Shown one piece after another: positions 8,541 through 16,754 of a stretch of 36,358 bases of DNA. Position 1 is the first letter of the stretch; every line of letters starts with the position of its first letter. Position numbers and translations under genes: made by a program. The stretch comes from Polaromonas sp. (GTDB lineage: Bacteria > Pseudomonadota > Gammaproteobacteria > Burkholderiales > Burkholderiaceae_C). Under the pieces are notes generated by a model. That model was not told the origin of the DNA. It was given only the letters and a program-made list of their open reading frames with translations, and made no database searches. The DNA is taken from positions 1-36,358 of the forward strand of contig JABMMH010000085.1 in NCBI GenBank assembly GCA_013205645.1. The letters run 5' to 3'.

Positions 8541-8590
8541 CAGCGCAAAGCAATTTCCACTTCACGTCCGCGTTGGACTGCTTTGCGCTG
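8541..8590. repeat. Perfect 12-bp inverted repeat
   Basis: CAGCGCAAAGCA (8541-8552) and TGCTTTGCGCTG (8579-8590) are exact reverse complements around a 26-base spacer. The left arm starts immediately after the terminator U-tract. No transposase or duplicated target is visible, so its role is unknown. Confidence 0.7.
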
Positions 8591-8615
8591 CTCCCGTCGT
8601 GTTTGACTGGTCGGC

Positions 8616-8771
8616 CTAGAGCTGCAGGTGTAGCCGTTTCCCAATCGCTAGCATGGCCTCACTCATCTCTTTGATGCGAGCCACTTGTTCGCGCAGGCTG
8701 TCTGTGACCATCTGCGGCAACTGCCCGGCGAGGTCTTCGGTTTTGGCTACGAGGCCAGCCACTACGAGGTG
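8616..8771 (-). pseudogene. C-terminal fragment of an unidentified protein
   Basis: An in-frame stretch between two stops reads like real protein: KTEDLAGQLPQMV followed by a charged helical segment with EQVARIKEMSEAM and ending HLQL. The only upstream starts are GTG codons (for example at 8762) without a ribosome binding site. It overlaps, on the opposite strand, the start of a FAD-oxidase remnant. I read it as the 3' end of a gene whose 5' part was lost. The family is not recognised. Confidence 0.35.
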
Positions 8772-8960
8772 TCAATGCAGATGGCCGAGCTGAGTTTGCT
8801 GCCCGCCGTGCGCAAGCAGCCTGACGCCATCGTCGTGGCCGAAGGCACCAGCTGCCGCCATCAGATCCGGGATGGCGCGCAACGCGAAGCGATTCACGTG
8901 GCCGTTTTACTGGCCCGGCAGTTGCCTGGCACGGCTCGCCAACTGGTAAACATCGACTAA
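8736..8960 (+). pseudogene. C-terminal remnant of a FAD-linked oxidase (GlcD/Fe-S type)
   Basis: The frame carries a characteristic C-terminal block of large FAD/Fe-S oxidoreductases: EASHYEVSMQMAEL, LLPAVRK, then GTSCRHQI and REAIHVAVLLA, ending with TAA at 8958. The catalytic and flavin domains, which would need hundreds of codons upstream, are absent, and no proper start or ribosome site precedes it. The last 54 bases overlap the 3' end of the Sel1-repeat gene on the other strand. It is a leftover from a rearrangement. The family assignment rests on this short block only. Confidence 0.55.
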
Positions 8961-9668
8961 CTTGTAAACGTCGACCAACTTGTAGAGGTACGGTGGGCTG
9001 TAGCTGCTTTGGACAAAGTCTTCGCGCTTGGCAACCACAACGGCCTCACGCCCCTGCTGGTAGCGCTCCCAACGGTTGGCCCGGTAGCCGGCATATTCCA
9101 ACGCCACCGGTGTCAATTGCTGAGTTACCTTTTGTTTGTCATCACCCGAACGGTAATGACCGTGCGCAGCCGCTAAGCTAAACCACTTGAAAGCCTCTCG
9201 TGCGTCAGGCTTGATGGCCCCGCCGCCTTTCAGGTAAAGATGCCCCAAGGCATCGAAGCCTCGGATGGAGCGTTGCTCCGCTGCCCGGTTGTAGTGCTCA
9301 AGCGCACGACTGATATTCACGGGCACACCCCAGCCAAACTCAAACGATTGACCTTCCGCCACCACCGCGTCCATCGAGCCGGCGATGGCAGCGCGGCGCA
9401 ACCAACGCTGCGAGCGCTTGAAATCCTGCGCCACGCCCACACCCATCTGGTAAGACCGGCCAACTTGAAATTGCGCCTCCGCAGCACCACGGTTCGCCAG
9501 TTTCATGGCTTGCTCAAACTCAAGCTGAAGATACTCTTTGGCATAGGCCGTGTCTGGCGACTTAGCCTGCGGCTGCGCCAGCGCCACGCTCATGGACAAG
9601 CCGGGCGCAGAGGCACTCAGCACCAGCCAAGCGCAGGCCCAATGTCGACTAAAAATGGGTGTGGTCAT
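8907..9668 (-). CDS. Sel1-repeat periplasmic protein, last gene of the pilus operon
   Basis: 253 residues. A signal peptide (hydrophobic WLVLSASAPGLSMSVALA) ends near residue 31. About three Sel1-like repeats follow at roughly 55-170 (AEAQFQVGRSYQMGVGVAQD, then a second, then YLKGGGAIKPDAREAFKWFS). Such repeats form helical scaffolds that bind partner proteins. The C-terminal 90 residues are unlike the family and contain a duplicated YKLVDV. The ATG overlaps the stop of the upstream prepilin gene by 4 bases, so it belongs to the MSHA-like operon and probably acts in the periplasm on pilus assembly or stability. That role is inference. The 3' end runs into rearranged DNA, so the native C-terminus may have been altered. 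Confidence 0.85.
   Translation of the reverse strand: MTTPIFSRHWACAWLVLSASAPGLSMSVALAQPQAKSPDTAYAKEYLQLEFEQAMKLANRGAAEAQFQVGRSYQMGVGVAQDFKRSQRWLRRAAIAGSMDAVVAEGQSFEFGWGVPVNISRALEHYNRAAEQRSIRGFDALGHLYLKGGGAIKPDAREAFKWFSLAAAHGHYRSGDDKQKVTQQLTPVALEYAGYRANRWERYQQGREAVVVAKREDFVQSSYSPPYLYKLVDVYKLVDVYQLASRARQLPGQ
8941..8988. repeat. 18-bp tandem repeat, about 2.7 copies
   Basis: Units at 8941-8958, 8959-8976 and a partial 8977-8988 differ at two or three positions. In the Sel1 gene they encode the repeated KLVDVY. They lie at the junction where this gene overlaps the oxidase remnant. Confidence 0.75.
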
Positions 9669-10564
9669 GGTGTTGGCGGTGTGTATGGATAAGTTTGTGG
9701 CAGCGGCAGTTGGTCAAAAAAGTAGGCCATGTTGATCAAGGAGTCCTGCGTTTCATTCGACACCCCCGTGTTGTTCAACCAACTGGTTTCGAAACCAGAA
9801 CCATCAAGGCGCAAACGCCTGACACGCCCTTTGTAAGCCTCGGCACCATCAAAGCCATCCATCGCCACGGCTAATTTACGGGCAAAACTGACGGGCACGT
9901 TGAACAACACAATCGCATTGAAGAAGGGGTCGCTATCAGTAGGCGCAGAGGCCAAATACAGCTTCGTCATGGCCATGAAATCACCGGCTGCATGGGTTGC
10001 TGCAATTCGGTTGGGTTGCGCCGCACTGAGCAGCCCGGCTAATTTCAGGTCGTTATAAGGAACATTGAAATCCGATACGAAAGTCGACGACGACTCGCTG
10101 ACGGTAGCGCCAGTGCCAATGTAGGCCGTCGCCAAGGCAGACGGACATCCGTTGCCCGCCACCGACGTGACTTCACCAAACCCGTTGGGTGTACCCGTGC
10201 TGGCCACAGGCAACGTGGCTGTGTAGTCAAAACGGGCAGACCGTGCCGTCTTGGCACTTTCAACACTGGCGGACAAACTCACAAATTCCAGCACTGACGA
10301 GTCAATCCGGCCATTGCCATCGCAGTCCCCCGGCCAACGTTGGTGCGTCCGCCGGTACTCGTTCAACAATGACTCCATTTGCCGCACCTGCATCACCAAT
10401 TGGTCGCCTTTGCTTTGGTCCAGCAAAGTCAGCCCCTTGGCAGCCATGCCCAGCAGCACAGCCGACACCACCAACACGATGGCTGTTTCTACCAGCGTGA
10501 AGCCTGCGGCAAACTGACCAAGGCGGCCCAGGCGATGACGCTGAAGGCGCAACAACCGCTTCAT
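9665..10564 (-). CDS. Prepilin-like protein (class III signal), fourth paralogue, operon distal
   Basis: 299 residues. Gly21 followed by FTLVE and a hydrophobic helix (IVLVVSAVLLGM) form a type IV prepilin signal. The cleavage site after Gly21 needs a prepilin peptidase encoded elsewhere. The globular part shares landmarks with the three tandem prepilins at 21226-23727: WPGDCDGNGRID, NDLKLAGLLS, PNR, FNAIV and GRVRRLR. It is therefore a diverged paralogue and probably a minor or tip pilin. I start at ATG 10564 because it overlaps the MshN-like stop as ATGA, as at other junctions here; an in-frame ATG at 10588 would add 8 residues. A second conserved Cys follows at GNGC. Confidence 0.9.
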   Translation of the reverse strand: MKRLLRLQRHRLGRLGQFAAGFTLVETAIVLVVSAVLLGMAAKGLTLLDQSKGDQLVMQVRQMESLLNEYRRTHQRWPGDCDGNGRIDSSVLEFVSLSASVESAKTARSARFDYTATLPVASTGTPNGFGEVTSVAGNGCPSALATAYIGTGATVSESSSTFVSDFNVPYNDLKLAGLLSAAQPNRIAATHAAGDFMAMTKLYLASAPTDSDPFFNAIVLFNVPVSFARKLAVAMDGFDGAEAYKGRVRRLRLDGSGFETSWLNNTGVSNETQDSLINMAYFFDQLPLPQTYPYTPPTP

Positions 10565-11976
10565 CGCGTCACCCGCTTGCTGGCCCATGCCCTCAACTTT
10601 GAATATTCATCGCGGCCAGCCGTCATCTCGAGAAACTTTTGGTACTGCACCAAAGCGTCTGCAGGGCGTCCCAACGCATCCAGTGAGTACGCCGAATTAG
10701 CCACCAGCTCAGGCGTGTCCGGCGACAACGCTGAGGCCTGACGCAGGTCATCCAAAGCCGCCTCATGTTTACCGATTTCTTGCAGGCAGATAGCCCGATT
10801 CAGCAAGACCTTCATGCTCGCCGGATTTTGCTGATGCGCGCGAGTCAAGGCCACAATCGCATCGTCCCAGCGACGCAAGCCCTGGGCTGCCGTGCCCTTG
10901 AGATAGCTGGTTTGCCATGTTTCACCAAGCTCGGCTTCGACTTGTCCTACGGCATTCAACGCAGCCTCAAACTGCCCTTCCGACAGCATGCGTCCGACTG
11001 CGGTAAAACGGCGCAATATTTCAGCCGCCGACGAATGAGCAGTTCCTTGTGCACCACTCACCGACTCCAACTCAATCAGGGCTGAGACCGGACGCTGCCG
11101 CAACGCCACCGCAGCGGGCTGCACAGGCGCAACCACAGGCACAGCTGCTGATGACTTGGCAAGCTTCAGCACATCGTGCTCGGCACGCCAAGACGCCACC
11201 GTCGTGACCACCAGCGACTTGCGCTTGAGCTGCATGCGCAAGTCTGCAATGACGTCGCTCACTTCAGCCGCATCGGGGCTCAGCAGCACACGCAAAGTGC
11301 CGTTGTCTGGCGCTAACAGTGCAGGGAACTGCCCCGACAAGCTGCGGTACAAATTCACTGCCGCGGTGTCCGACGCGCTGGCAGGCAAGACAATCAAGGC
11401 GTCCTTCGGTGACAGCTTAGCCAACCCTTGCGACCAGCTCTGCAAAGCACCCGCCTTGTCGCCACGGCTCATCAATGCACCTGCACTGCGAACCCATGCA
11501 GGAGACTGCCAAGCCAATACCGGTGGCGCAACAGGCAGTTTCACGACCGCCCCGGCAACACTCCGGCTCACTGCTAAAACAGGCACTGTGGCTACCGGCT
11601 GTGATGGCACCGGCGCAGCGACCTCGGGAACAGTCGGTACGCTGGGAACCGCTTCCACCACAGGGACTGCAGGGACAACCGCCGCAATAGGCGTGGCGGC
11701 TGCGATAGGCGCCGCTGCAACGGCTGGGGGCACCGCGAGCACAGGTGCCACTTTGGCCTCAGGCAAAGCCCATTGCAGACGGCCCGTTTCAACCCAAGTC
11801 CAAACCGCCACCGCCACCACGCCCCCCCCCAACACCATCCACAGCAGGCGACTGATGTTGGAAGTCGATGGTGCCGCTGAACGGGGTGCAGCCATGTACT
11901 CACTGCCTCTGTCTTGGTGTGCCTGCTGGCTCCGCTCATCTTCGAGCTTGCGCAGAGCTTCGTCGATCACACTCAT
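10561..11976 (-). CDS. mshN: MshN-like TPR protein of the MSHA-type pilus
   Basis: 471 residues. The N-terminus MSVIDEALRKLE resembles MshN. One membrane segment at about 43-62 (LLWMVLGGGVVAVAVWTW) is followed by a Pro/Ala/Val-rich periplasmic linker to about 150. TPR motifs occupy roughly 330-460 (LKGTAAQGLRRWDDAIVALT, LLNRAICLQEIGKHEAALDD, ANSAYSLDALGRPADALVQY). MshN is a bitopic inner-membrane protein thought to help secretin or pilus assembly. It overlaps mshM by 4 bp upstream and the prepilin by 4 bp downstream. The position directly after the MshM ATPase supports the name. Confidence 0.87.
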   Translation of the reverse strand: MSVIDEALRKLEDERSQQAHQDRGSEYMAAPRSAAPSTSNISRLLWMVLGGGVVAVAVWTWVETGRLQWALPEAKVAPVLAVPPAVAAAPIAAATPIAAVVPAVPVVEAVPSVPTVPEVAAPVPSQPVATVPVLAVSRSVAGAVVKLPVAPPVLAWQSPAWVRSAGALMSRGDKAGALQSWSQGLAKLSPKDALIVLPASASDTAAVNLYRSLSGQFPALLAPDNGTLRVLLSPDAAEVSDVIADLRMQLKRKSLVVTTVASWRAEHDVLKLAKSSAAVPVVAPVQPAAVALRQRPVSALIELESVSGAQGTAHSSAAEILRRFTAVGRMLSEGQFEAALNAVGQVEAELGETWQTSYLKGTAAQGLRRWDDAIVALTRAHQQNPASMKVLLNRAICLQEIGKHEAALDDLRQASALSPDTPELVANSAYSLDALGRPADALVQYQKFLEMTAGRDEYSKLRAWASKRVTR

Positions 11977-12806
11977 GCAAACCTCCCGGATCTCAGTTCT
12001 GCGACAGCCCGCCGCACCATGAACCCATTGATCCGATGCTGGCTGCGGCCAAAGGCCAGCAGCAAAGCACGTTCAGCCACTAAATTAATCCGCCGGGGAA
12101 CCCCTTTGGTGGCGCGGTGCAAAAAGAAAAGCGCCATGCTCGAAAAATGCACATCACCACTGGTGCGGGCCAATGCCATGCGGTGGCGCACATAACTCGC
12201 GCATTCACTGCGCGACATCGGGCCCAACTTGCACCACACCCCAATGCGCTCGCGCAGCGGCCGCATGGCCCGCAGCGCCAGCGTTTTTTCCAATTCCGGC
12301 TGCCCGACCAGCACCAAAGAAATCAGCTTGCGCTGCTCGGTTTCAAGGTTCGACAGCAGGCGCAAGCCTTCCAGCGCTTCGGCCGAGAGCTTTTGCGCCT
12401 CGTCGACCATCACCACCAGGTACTCGCCCGAATGGGCGCACTTGAAGGCATAGTTGGTCAGTTGCTCATGCGTCTGCGCCATAGACTCCGGGTGGCGCGG
12501 CGCCTCACCCGTGAAGTCTTTGTAAATACTGCACAAAATCTCGGCATAAGACAGCAGCGGGTTGGGCAGCAAAGCCACATGCACATTGACCGGTGTATTG
12601 CGCAACAAGTTACGGCAAATCAAGGTTTTACCCAGACCCACCTCCCCGGTGAGCACCGCCATCGTGCCGCCGCGCATGGCAAACAGCAGATTGTTATAGG
12701 CGGTCACATGCTGACCGCCAGGGTAGAAAAAACTGGTGTCCGGGGAAATACTGAAAGGCGCACGGCTAAAGCCGAGCGCTTTGTAAATCGGGTCAAGTTC
12801 AGACAC
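11973..12806 (-). CDS. mshM: MshM/ExeA-type AAA ATPase
   Basis: 277 residues. The AAA domain has Walker A TGEVGLGKT (53-61), Walker B VVMVDE (131-136) and LVLVGQPEL (sensor I region). Proteins of the ExeA/MshM group help place the secretin in the cell wall. This copy ends after the ATPase and lid domain, without the peptidoglycan-binding domain of ExeA, as expected for MshM. The start is GTG at 12806, 12 bases after the secretin stop; I see no better ATG. The gene overlaps mshN by 4 bp. Confidence 0.92.
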   Translation of the reverse strand: MSELDPIYKALGFSRAPFSISPDTSFFYPGGQHVTAYNNLLFAMRGGTMAVLTGEVGLGKTLICRNLLRNTPVNVHVALLPNPLLSYAEILCSIYKDFTGEAPRHPESMAQTHEQLTNYAFKCAHSGEYLVVMVDEAQKLSAEALEGLRLLSNLETEQRKLISLVLVGQPELEKTLALRAMRPLRERIGVWCKLGPMSRSECASYVRHRMALARTSGDVHFSSMALFFLHRATKGVPRRINLVAERALLLAFGRSQHRINGFMVRRAVAELRSGRFA

Positions 12807-12818
12807 TGATAACGCCGT

Positions 12819-14333
12819 TCACTTGTTGGGAATCACAGTGGGCATCAAGAAAATAACCAGCTCTTTGCGCCGGCTGGCTTTGTAGTCAGCCCGGAAGGGA
12901 TTGAAAGACGCGTTCCCTTCGCCGATACCAGGGATCGCCCGTGTCGTCTTCGAGCCTTCTTCTTCGATCAAGCCGCCCAGCACCACCAGCTCACCACTGC
13001 GCGCGCGCACCAAGGTGCTGGCTTCTTTGATGTCGAGCACCGGCGCCGTGCTCTGACCACTAGGCGAGACCGTGGTGCCAGACAAGCGGGTCACCGTCGG
13101 TGCCACTTGCAGCATGGTCCAGCCGTCACTGGAAATCTGCGGTGTGACGGTCATCATCACGCCCAAATTCACCGTGGTGGGTTGTTCATTGATGGTGTCT
13201 GAAATGCCGATGCCCGCCGTGGTGGTGCGGTAGTTGGTGCGGGTATAAAAGGTATCGCTGGTGCCGACCTTCACAAACGCTGTTTGGTTGTTCATGATGC
13301 GAATGCGCGGCTGCGAGACCATGCGCACATCACCCTGTTGCTTCAGAGCCTGAATCACAGCGTTGTAATTCGAGTTTCCGTAATTGGCCGCAAAGGTGCT
13401 CGGCACAGCAGACACCCCGGCGGGTGCCCCGACGATGGTGCGTGCAGCCAGCGTCCCGAGGTCACCCACTTTGAGTCGACTCCAGTCGAGGCCTAGGGCA
13501 TAGTCTTCGTTCAGCGTCACTTCGACGATGCGCACCTCGATGTCCACCTGCCGGTTCATGCCGTCTTTGATCAACTCAAGGAATTTCTCGACGCCTTCTA
13601 TTTTGGGTGCGCTGTCCGTGACGATGATGGTGCCCGTCAAGCGATTGATCAGAACCTTGCCGCGCGGCGACAACAAAGACTTGATCTGCAAGTCAATCTC
13701 TTGCCAAAACATCACCGAGTCGGTCACCGTGTTGCTGGATGAGACGACGCCGCCACCACCACCGCCACCGCCAGCAGCGGCAGTGGATGACGCAGTCGCC
13801 GTTGCATTGCCCGTGCGGGTGGCCCGGATGTAGTCCAGCTCAAAGGCCCGCGTCACGGTCGAGCGGACACGAATCACACCCGCTTTTTGTTCCCACGAAT
13901 AACCCAAGCTGCTGAGCATCACCTCAAAGGCCCGCGTCAGCGGCACGTCCGTGAAGTCCACCGTCACAGTGCCGGTCAAATCAGGGTCCGTGATCAGGTT
14001 GAGTCCATTGGCCCGGGCAAAAATACCCAGCGCGTCGCGGATGTCCAGTTGGCGCGCCCGAAACGAATACAGGCGCGGCTGCACTTCTTCCAGTTCCCGA
14101 CCGCTGGACACCACCATGCCGCGCGCTTCTGGCGGCAAACGCGCCTCTTGCGCTTCGCGGGCACGCGCATCTTCAGCCATCTTGGCGTTGATGGCCGAAT
14201 AGGCACTGGTCGGTGCCACCTTGGAAGGCTGAGCAATGTCCGGCCCGGGCAAGGCGCAACCGGCCAGCATCGCCGCTGTCGCCAAGGAGACCGCACTGAT
14301 GCGCCGAAAATCTGATGGGTTGTACTTACGCAT
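12819..14333 (-). CDS. mshL: MshL-type secretin lipoprotein
   Basis: 504 residues. This is the outer-membrane pore for the pilus. A lipoprotein signal with LAGC (Cys26) is followed by an STN/N0-type domain at about 90-165 (SFRARQLDIRDALGIFARAN, DFTDVPLTRAFEVML), a linker with eight consecutive glycines near 195, an N1-like domain, and the C-terminal secretin domain with VSQPRIRIMNNQTAFVKVG and SGELVVLGGLIEE. I start at ATG 14333 because AAGGGA lies 8 bases upstream; a TTG two codons earlier is possible. Only two bases separate it from the upstream stop. Confidence 0.94.
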   Translation of the reverse strand: MRKYNPSDFRRISAVSLATAAMLAGCALPGPDIAQPSKVAPTSAYSAINAKMAEDARAREAQEARLPPEARGMVVSSGRELEEVQPRLYSFRARQLDIRDALGIFARANGLNLITDPDLTGTVTVDFTDVPLTRAFEVMLSSLGYSWEQKAGVIRVRSTVTRAFELDYIRATRTGNATATASSTAAAGGGGGGGGVVSSSNTVTDSVMFWQEIDLQIKSLLSPRGKVLINRLTGTIIVTDSAPKIEGVEKFLELIKDGMNRQVDIEVRIVEVTLNEDYALGLDWSRLKVGDLGTLAARTIVGAPAGVSAVPSTFAANYGNSNYNAVIQALKQQGDVRMVSQPRIRIMNNQTAFVKVGTSDTFYTRTNYRTTTAGIGISDTINEQPTTVNLGVMMTVTPQISSDGWTMLQVAPTVTRLSGTTVSPSGQSTAPVLDIKEASTLVRARSGELVVLGGLIEEEGSKTTRAIPGIGEGNASFNPFRADYKASRRKELVIFLMPTVIPNK

Positions 14334-14335
14334 AC

Positions 14336-14776
14336 TCAAAATCCCTTAGTCATGTCAATCCACAGCCGCTCACCGCCCTTGCCATGGCCCACCAATAAAA
14401 CGCGCATCGGCTCAATCCGCTCGACCTTGTAATCAGCCAGCGTGTCACCTTGTTGATACATTTCCGAACCAATCTGCGCCACCCGGCGCTCACCGTCGAC
14501 CAAAATCGCAGAGACCACAAATGGCATCTTTGGCTTGCCATTCGCCACCACCACACGCCTTACGGGCTCCACGGTGTAAGGCATCAACGTGCGCAAATCC
14601 ACATAGGCCGGTTGACGCCGCACCACCGGCTGCACCGCATCCGGCGACAGCGGCACCGTCAAGGTCTTGACCGTCGGCAGCGACAGCGCAGCGCTGTCAA
14701 CCGGCACAAAATGTTTCCACGCAAACGCTGAGAGCAGCGCCAGCGGAATCAGCAAAAAACCCAAATACGCTTTCAT
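14336..14776 (-). CDS. PilP/MshK-like bitopic protein
   Basis: 146 residues. An N-terminal membrane anchor (YLGFLLIPLALLSAFAW) is followed by a short linker and a small beta-rich domain: FVVSAILVDGERRVAQIG, then GDTLADYKVERIEP and VLLVGHG. This resembles the PilP/GspC homology region that links the inner-membrane complex to the secretin. Its place directly before the secretin matches MshK in MSHA loci. It overlaps the MshJ-like gene by 4 bp. Assignment is from topology, motif style and order, not strong sequence recognition. Confidence 0.75.
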   Translation of the reverse strand: MKAYLGFLLIPLALLSAFAWKHFVPVDSAALSLPTVKTLTVPLSPDAVQPVVRRQPAYVDLRTLMPYTVEPVRRVVVANGKPKMPFVVSAILVDGERRVAQIGSEMYQQGDTLADYKVERIEPMRVLLVGHGKGGERLWIDMTKGF

Positions 14777-15216
14777 CGGGTCTCCAGTACCAAAATGTTG
14801 TCGCCCTTGATGTTCACCTTCACGGCAAACGGCAAGCCGGCGCTGCGACCTTGCGGGGTTGCGTCTTCAATGCGGAAGTTGCTCAGGGAGAAATACCCCA
14901 AGCCGGAGTAGCTGACCGCAAACATCTCGTTGATGCGGCCCAGTTCATCGCCCGTGAACGTGGCGGTGATGTTCAAAGCCTCGCGGCGCAATTCAACGCC
15001 TGGCTTCCAGCTGGTGCGACGAATCAATTCGGCATAGTCACCAGACGCCTTGGCGAGCAGATCAATCTGCGCACTGCTGGCCGTCACCTTGCTTTGCAGG
15101 GCCTGCGCGTTTGAAAGAGCGGCCCGGCCTTGCAAGAAAAGATGCAGGCCGCCGGCCAATAAGAGCGAGGCCAGCAACAGCCCTCCCCAAGTTCTGACAT
15201 GAAATTTTCTAAGCAT
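14773..15216 (-). CDS. MshJ/GspM-like inner membrane protein
   Basis: 147 residues. One N-terminal membrane segment (GGLLLASLLLAGGLHLFL) is followed by a helical stretch (NAQALQSKVTASSAQIDLLAK) and a small ferredoxin-like domain. That is the general plan of PilO/GspM/MshJ proteins, which pair with PilN-like partners in the inner-membrane alignment complex. I start at ATG 15216 because an AGGACAG-type ribosome site precedes it; a longer frame beginning near 15267 would run through a 9-bp tandem repeat and the upstream stop region. Assignment is mostly from topology and order. Confidence 0.72.
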   Translation of the reverse strand: MLRKFHVRTWGGLLLASLLLAGGLHLFLQGRAALSNAQALQSKVTASSAQIDLLAKASGDYAELIRRTSWKPGVELRREALNITATFTGDELGRINEMFAVSYSGLGYFSLSNFRIEDATPQGRSAGLPFAVKVNIKGDNILVLETR

Positions 15217-15219
15217 GGC

Positions 15220-15245
15220 TATCTGTCCTATCTGTCCTATCTGGC
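15220..15245. repeat. 9-bp tandem repeat in the leader of the MshJ-like gene
   Basis: The unit TATCTGTCC occurs twice in full and nearly a third time. On the minus strand each unit contributes an AGGACAGA-like Shine-Dalgarno, so repeat number sets how many ribosome sites precede the ATG at 15216. Confidence 0.7.
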
Positions 15246-16754
15246 TTAGTTGGGGGTCGCGGTACACGTCACACTGCCGTAGGAATCAGGCGCACTGTAG
15301 ATCGAATCACCCGCCGCTTCAAAACGCGTCGGCGTCCCGTTAAAACACTTCACCGTCACCGCATGCGACTGACCCGAGTCCAGCGCTGTTTTAAGGGCAA
15401 CACCGGTACCAGGGTTGTCCATCATGGGTTTGGGCAAGGCGACCTCCCAGTACTTGCCGTCTGGCAGCAAGGCAAACAAATGCAAGTACAAAGGCGCTCC
15501 AAAAGCACTCACAGCACCCCAGTCCTTCGCCACCACAGGCACACAAGCCGATGCGTTGGCACTGCTGGCCACCGTGGCACTCAACAAACCTGGGGGCTGC
15601 ACCGCGCTGGCGGCCCTGGGACCAGAATTGTCGGCATTGACCACCCAAAACAAGGACAAACCGATCGGCGATCCCGTGGCGACCACAAGGCTATCGATGT
15701 TTGGCGCCCAGAGCTGCCCGCTCAAGGCGTTGTCAAAATTAACCAGCAACTCGGTGTTCATGCAGGTGTCCACCGGCCGGGTGCACTGACCGGCTGCCTG
15801 CAGCGCGGCGCGCAACTCCAGCAGTGACGCCGCGTTAGACGCACCGCCATAGTCGCGCACATCGTCCACCGCAGAGTCTTGGCCACCGGTGGTCGGATGC
15901 TCATAGACCCGGTACGAGGAATAAGCGCCAGCGCCAGGGGTGTCGTCAACAAACACCGCGTTGGCCCGGTCCATCCTTGCATAGGCCTGTGCATGCGGAC
16001 GCGTCACCACAAAGGCAGAAGGACTCGAGCGTTGCTGCGTCCATGGCGACGTCACGGTCCCGTCTAACAACGGCGAGAAGCGGCCACCCGTCCATGCAAA
16101 AAAACCTTCAACACCAGTCTGCCAAACGCGCGGCAGGGTCATGCTGCGTGTCGTCGTATCGACCGAACCGTTGTTCGCTGTTAACAAGCGCTCAAGCTCA
16201 ATCAAGGTGTTCACGTTGCGGCACAACTGGCCCACGGAACCCCCGGTCCCCTGGCTGCTGCGGGTCGGGTTGTGCAAATCTTTGAAGCCCACCGCTGGGG
16301 CTAATACACCGGTAGGAAACAGAAAGTCTGAAAAGTTGAACGGCAGGTCGGCACGCAAGGCCGGGTGCACGTCATAGTTGAACAGCGTCCCTTTTGAGGA
16401 ACGTGTCGGCGTGCCGAGCAAACTGCCGGGCAGCGCGCCATAAGGCGTGTACGTGCCCGCGTCTGGCGCTATGGCGAGGACCGGATCGGCCAAAGCCGTC
16501 CGGCTCAAGGCGCCATAGCCGTCCGTCAGTAGTTGCAGCGGCCCTGGAAAGCCGCCATTGCGGGTGGCATAAGCCAGCAGCGACTCCCGCGCCTGCAGCA
16601 AAGCAGAGCGGTCGGCGTTGTCTGATTCTTTGCGACTCGCCAGGTTCAGCAAGGGAAACACCGCCGCCGCAATGATCCCCAGCAAAATAATCGCCAAGGC
16701 AATTTCCACCAGGAAAAAACCACGTGTCCGTTTGAGTTTGAATTTGAGCGTCAC
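15246..16754 (-). CDS. Large pseudopilin/minor pilin with class III signal
   Basis: 502 residues, far longer than usual pseudopilins. Gly12 followed by FFLVE and a helix (IALAIILLGIIAAAVFPLL) form a prepilin signal, with Phe instead of Thr at +2. The rest is a large globular, Ser/Gly/Thr-rich domain with several Cys residues (LCRNV, GQCTRPVDTCMN, ACVP, VKCFN, VTCTATPN), suggesting disulfides. It sits where MSHA loci may carry large MshO/MshQ-type proteins, but I do not recognise a specific family. A tip or adhesin pilin is a reasonable guess. The start overlaps the mshG stop as ATGA. Confidence 0.85.
   Translation of the reverse strand: MTLKFKLKRTRGFFLVEIALAIILLGIIAAAVFPLLNLASRKESDNADRSALLQARESLLAYATRNGGFPGPLQLLTDGYGALSRTALADPVLAIAPDAGTYTPYGALPGSLLGTPTRSSKGTLFNYDVHPALRADLPFNFSDFLFPTGVLAPAVGFKDLHNPTRSSQGTGGSVGQLCRNVNTLIELERLLTANNGSVDTTTRSMTLPRVWQTGVEGFFAWTGGRFSPLLDGTVTSPWTQQRSSPSAFVVTRPHAQAYARMDRANAVFVDDTPGAGAYSSYRVYEHPTTGGQDSAVDDVRDYGGASNAASLLELRAALQAAGQCTRPVDTCMNTELLVNFDNALSGQLWAPNIDSLVVATGSPIGLSLFWVVNADNSGPRAASAVQPPGLLSATVASSANASACVPVVAKDWGAVSAFGAPLYLHLFALLPDGKYWEVALPKPMMDNPGTGVALKTALDSGQSHAVTVKCFNGTPTRFEAAGDSIYSAPDSYGSVTCTATPN

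Larger units (their letters stand above)
8334..8615. other. Intergenic region without a recognisable gene
   Basis: I see no coding segment here. It holds a small CGCCTT/AAGGCG stem (8341-8362), a stretch of about 100 bases with a GACG/CGTC stem leading into a strong intrinsic terminator at 8511-8540, and a perfect 12-bp inverted repeat at 8541-8590. The terminator lies about 180 bases past the old exonuclease stop. It may therefore end that transcript or a small RNA encoded here. Confidence 0.5.

Noticed and set aside
11156..12022. Plus-strand open frame of 288 codons, Thr/Ala/Gly-rich
   Set aside because: It is the complement of the Pro/Ala/Val-rich linker of the MshN-like protein; its low complexity comes from that linker.
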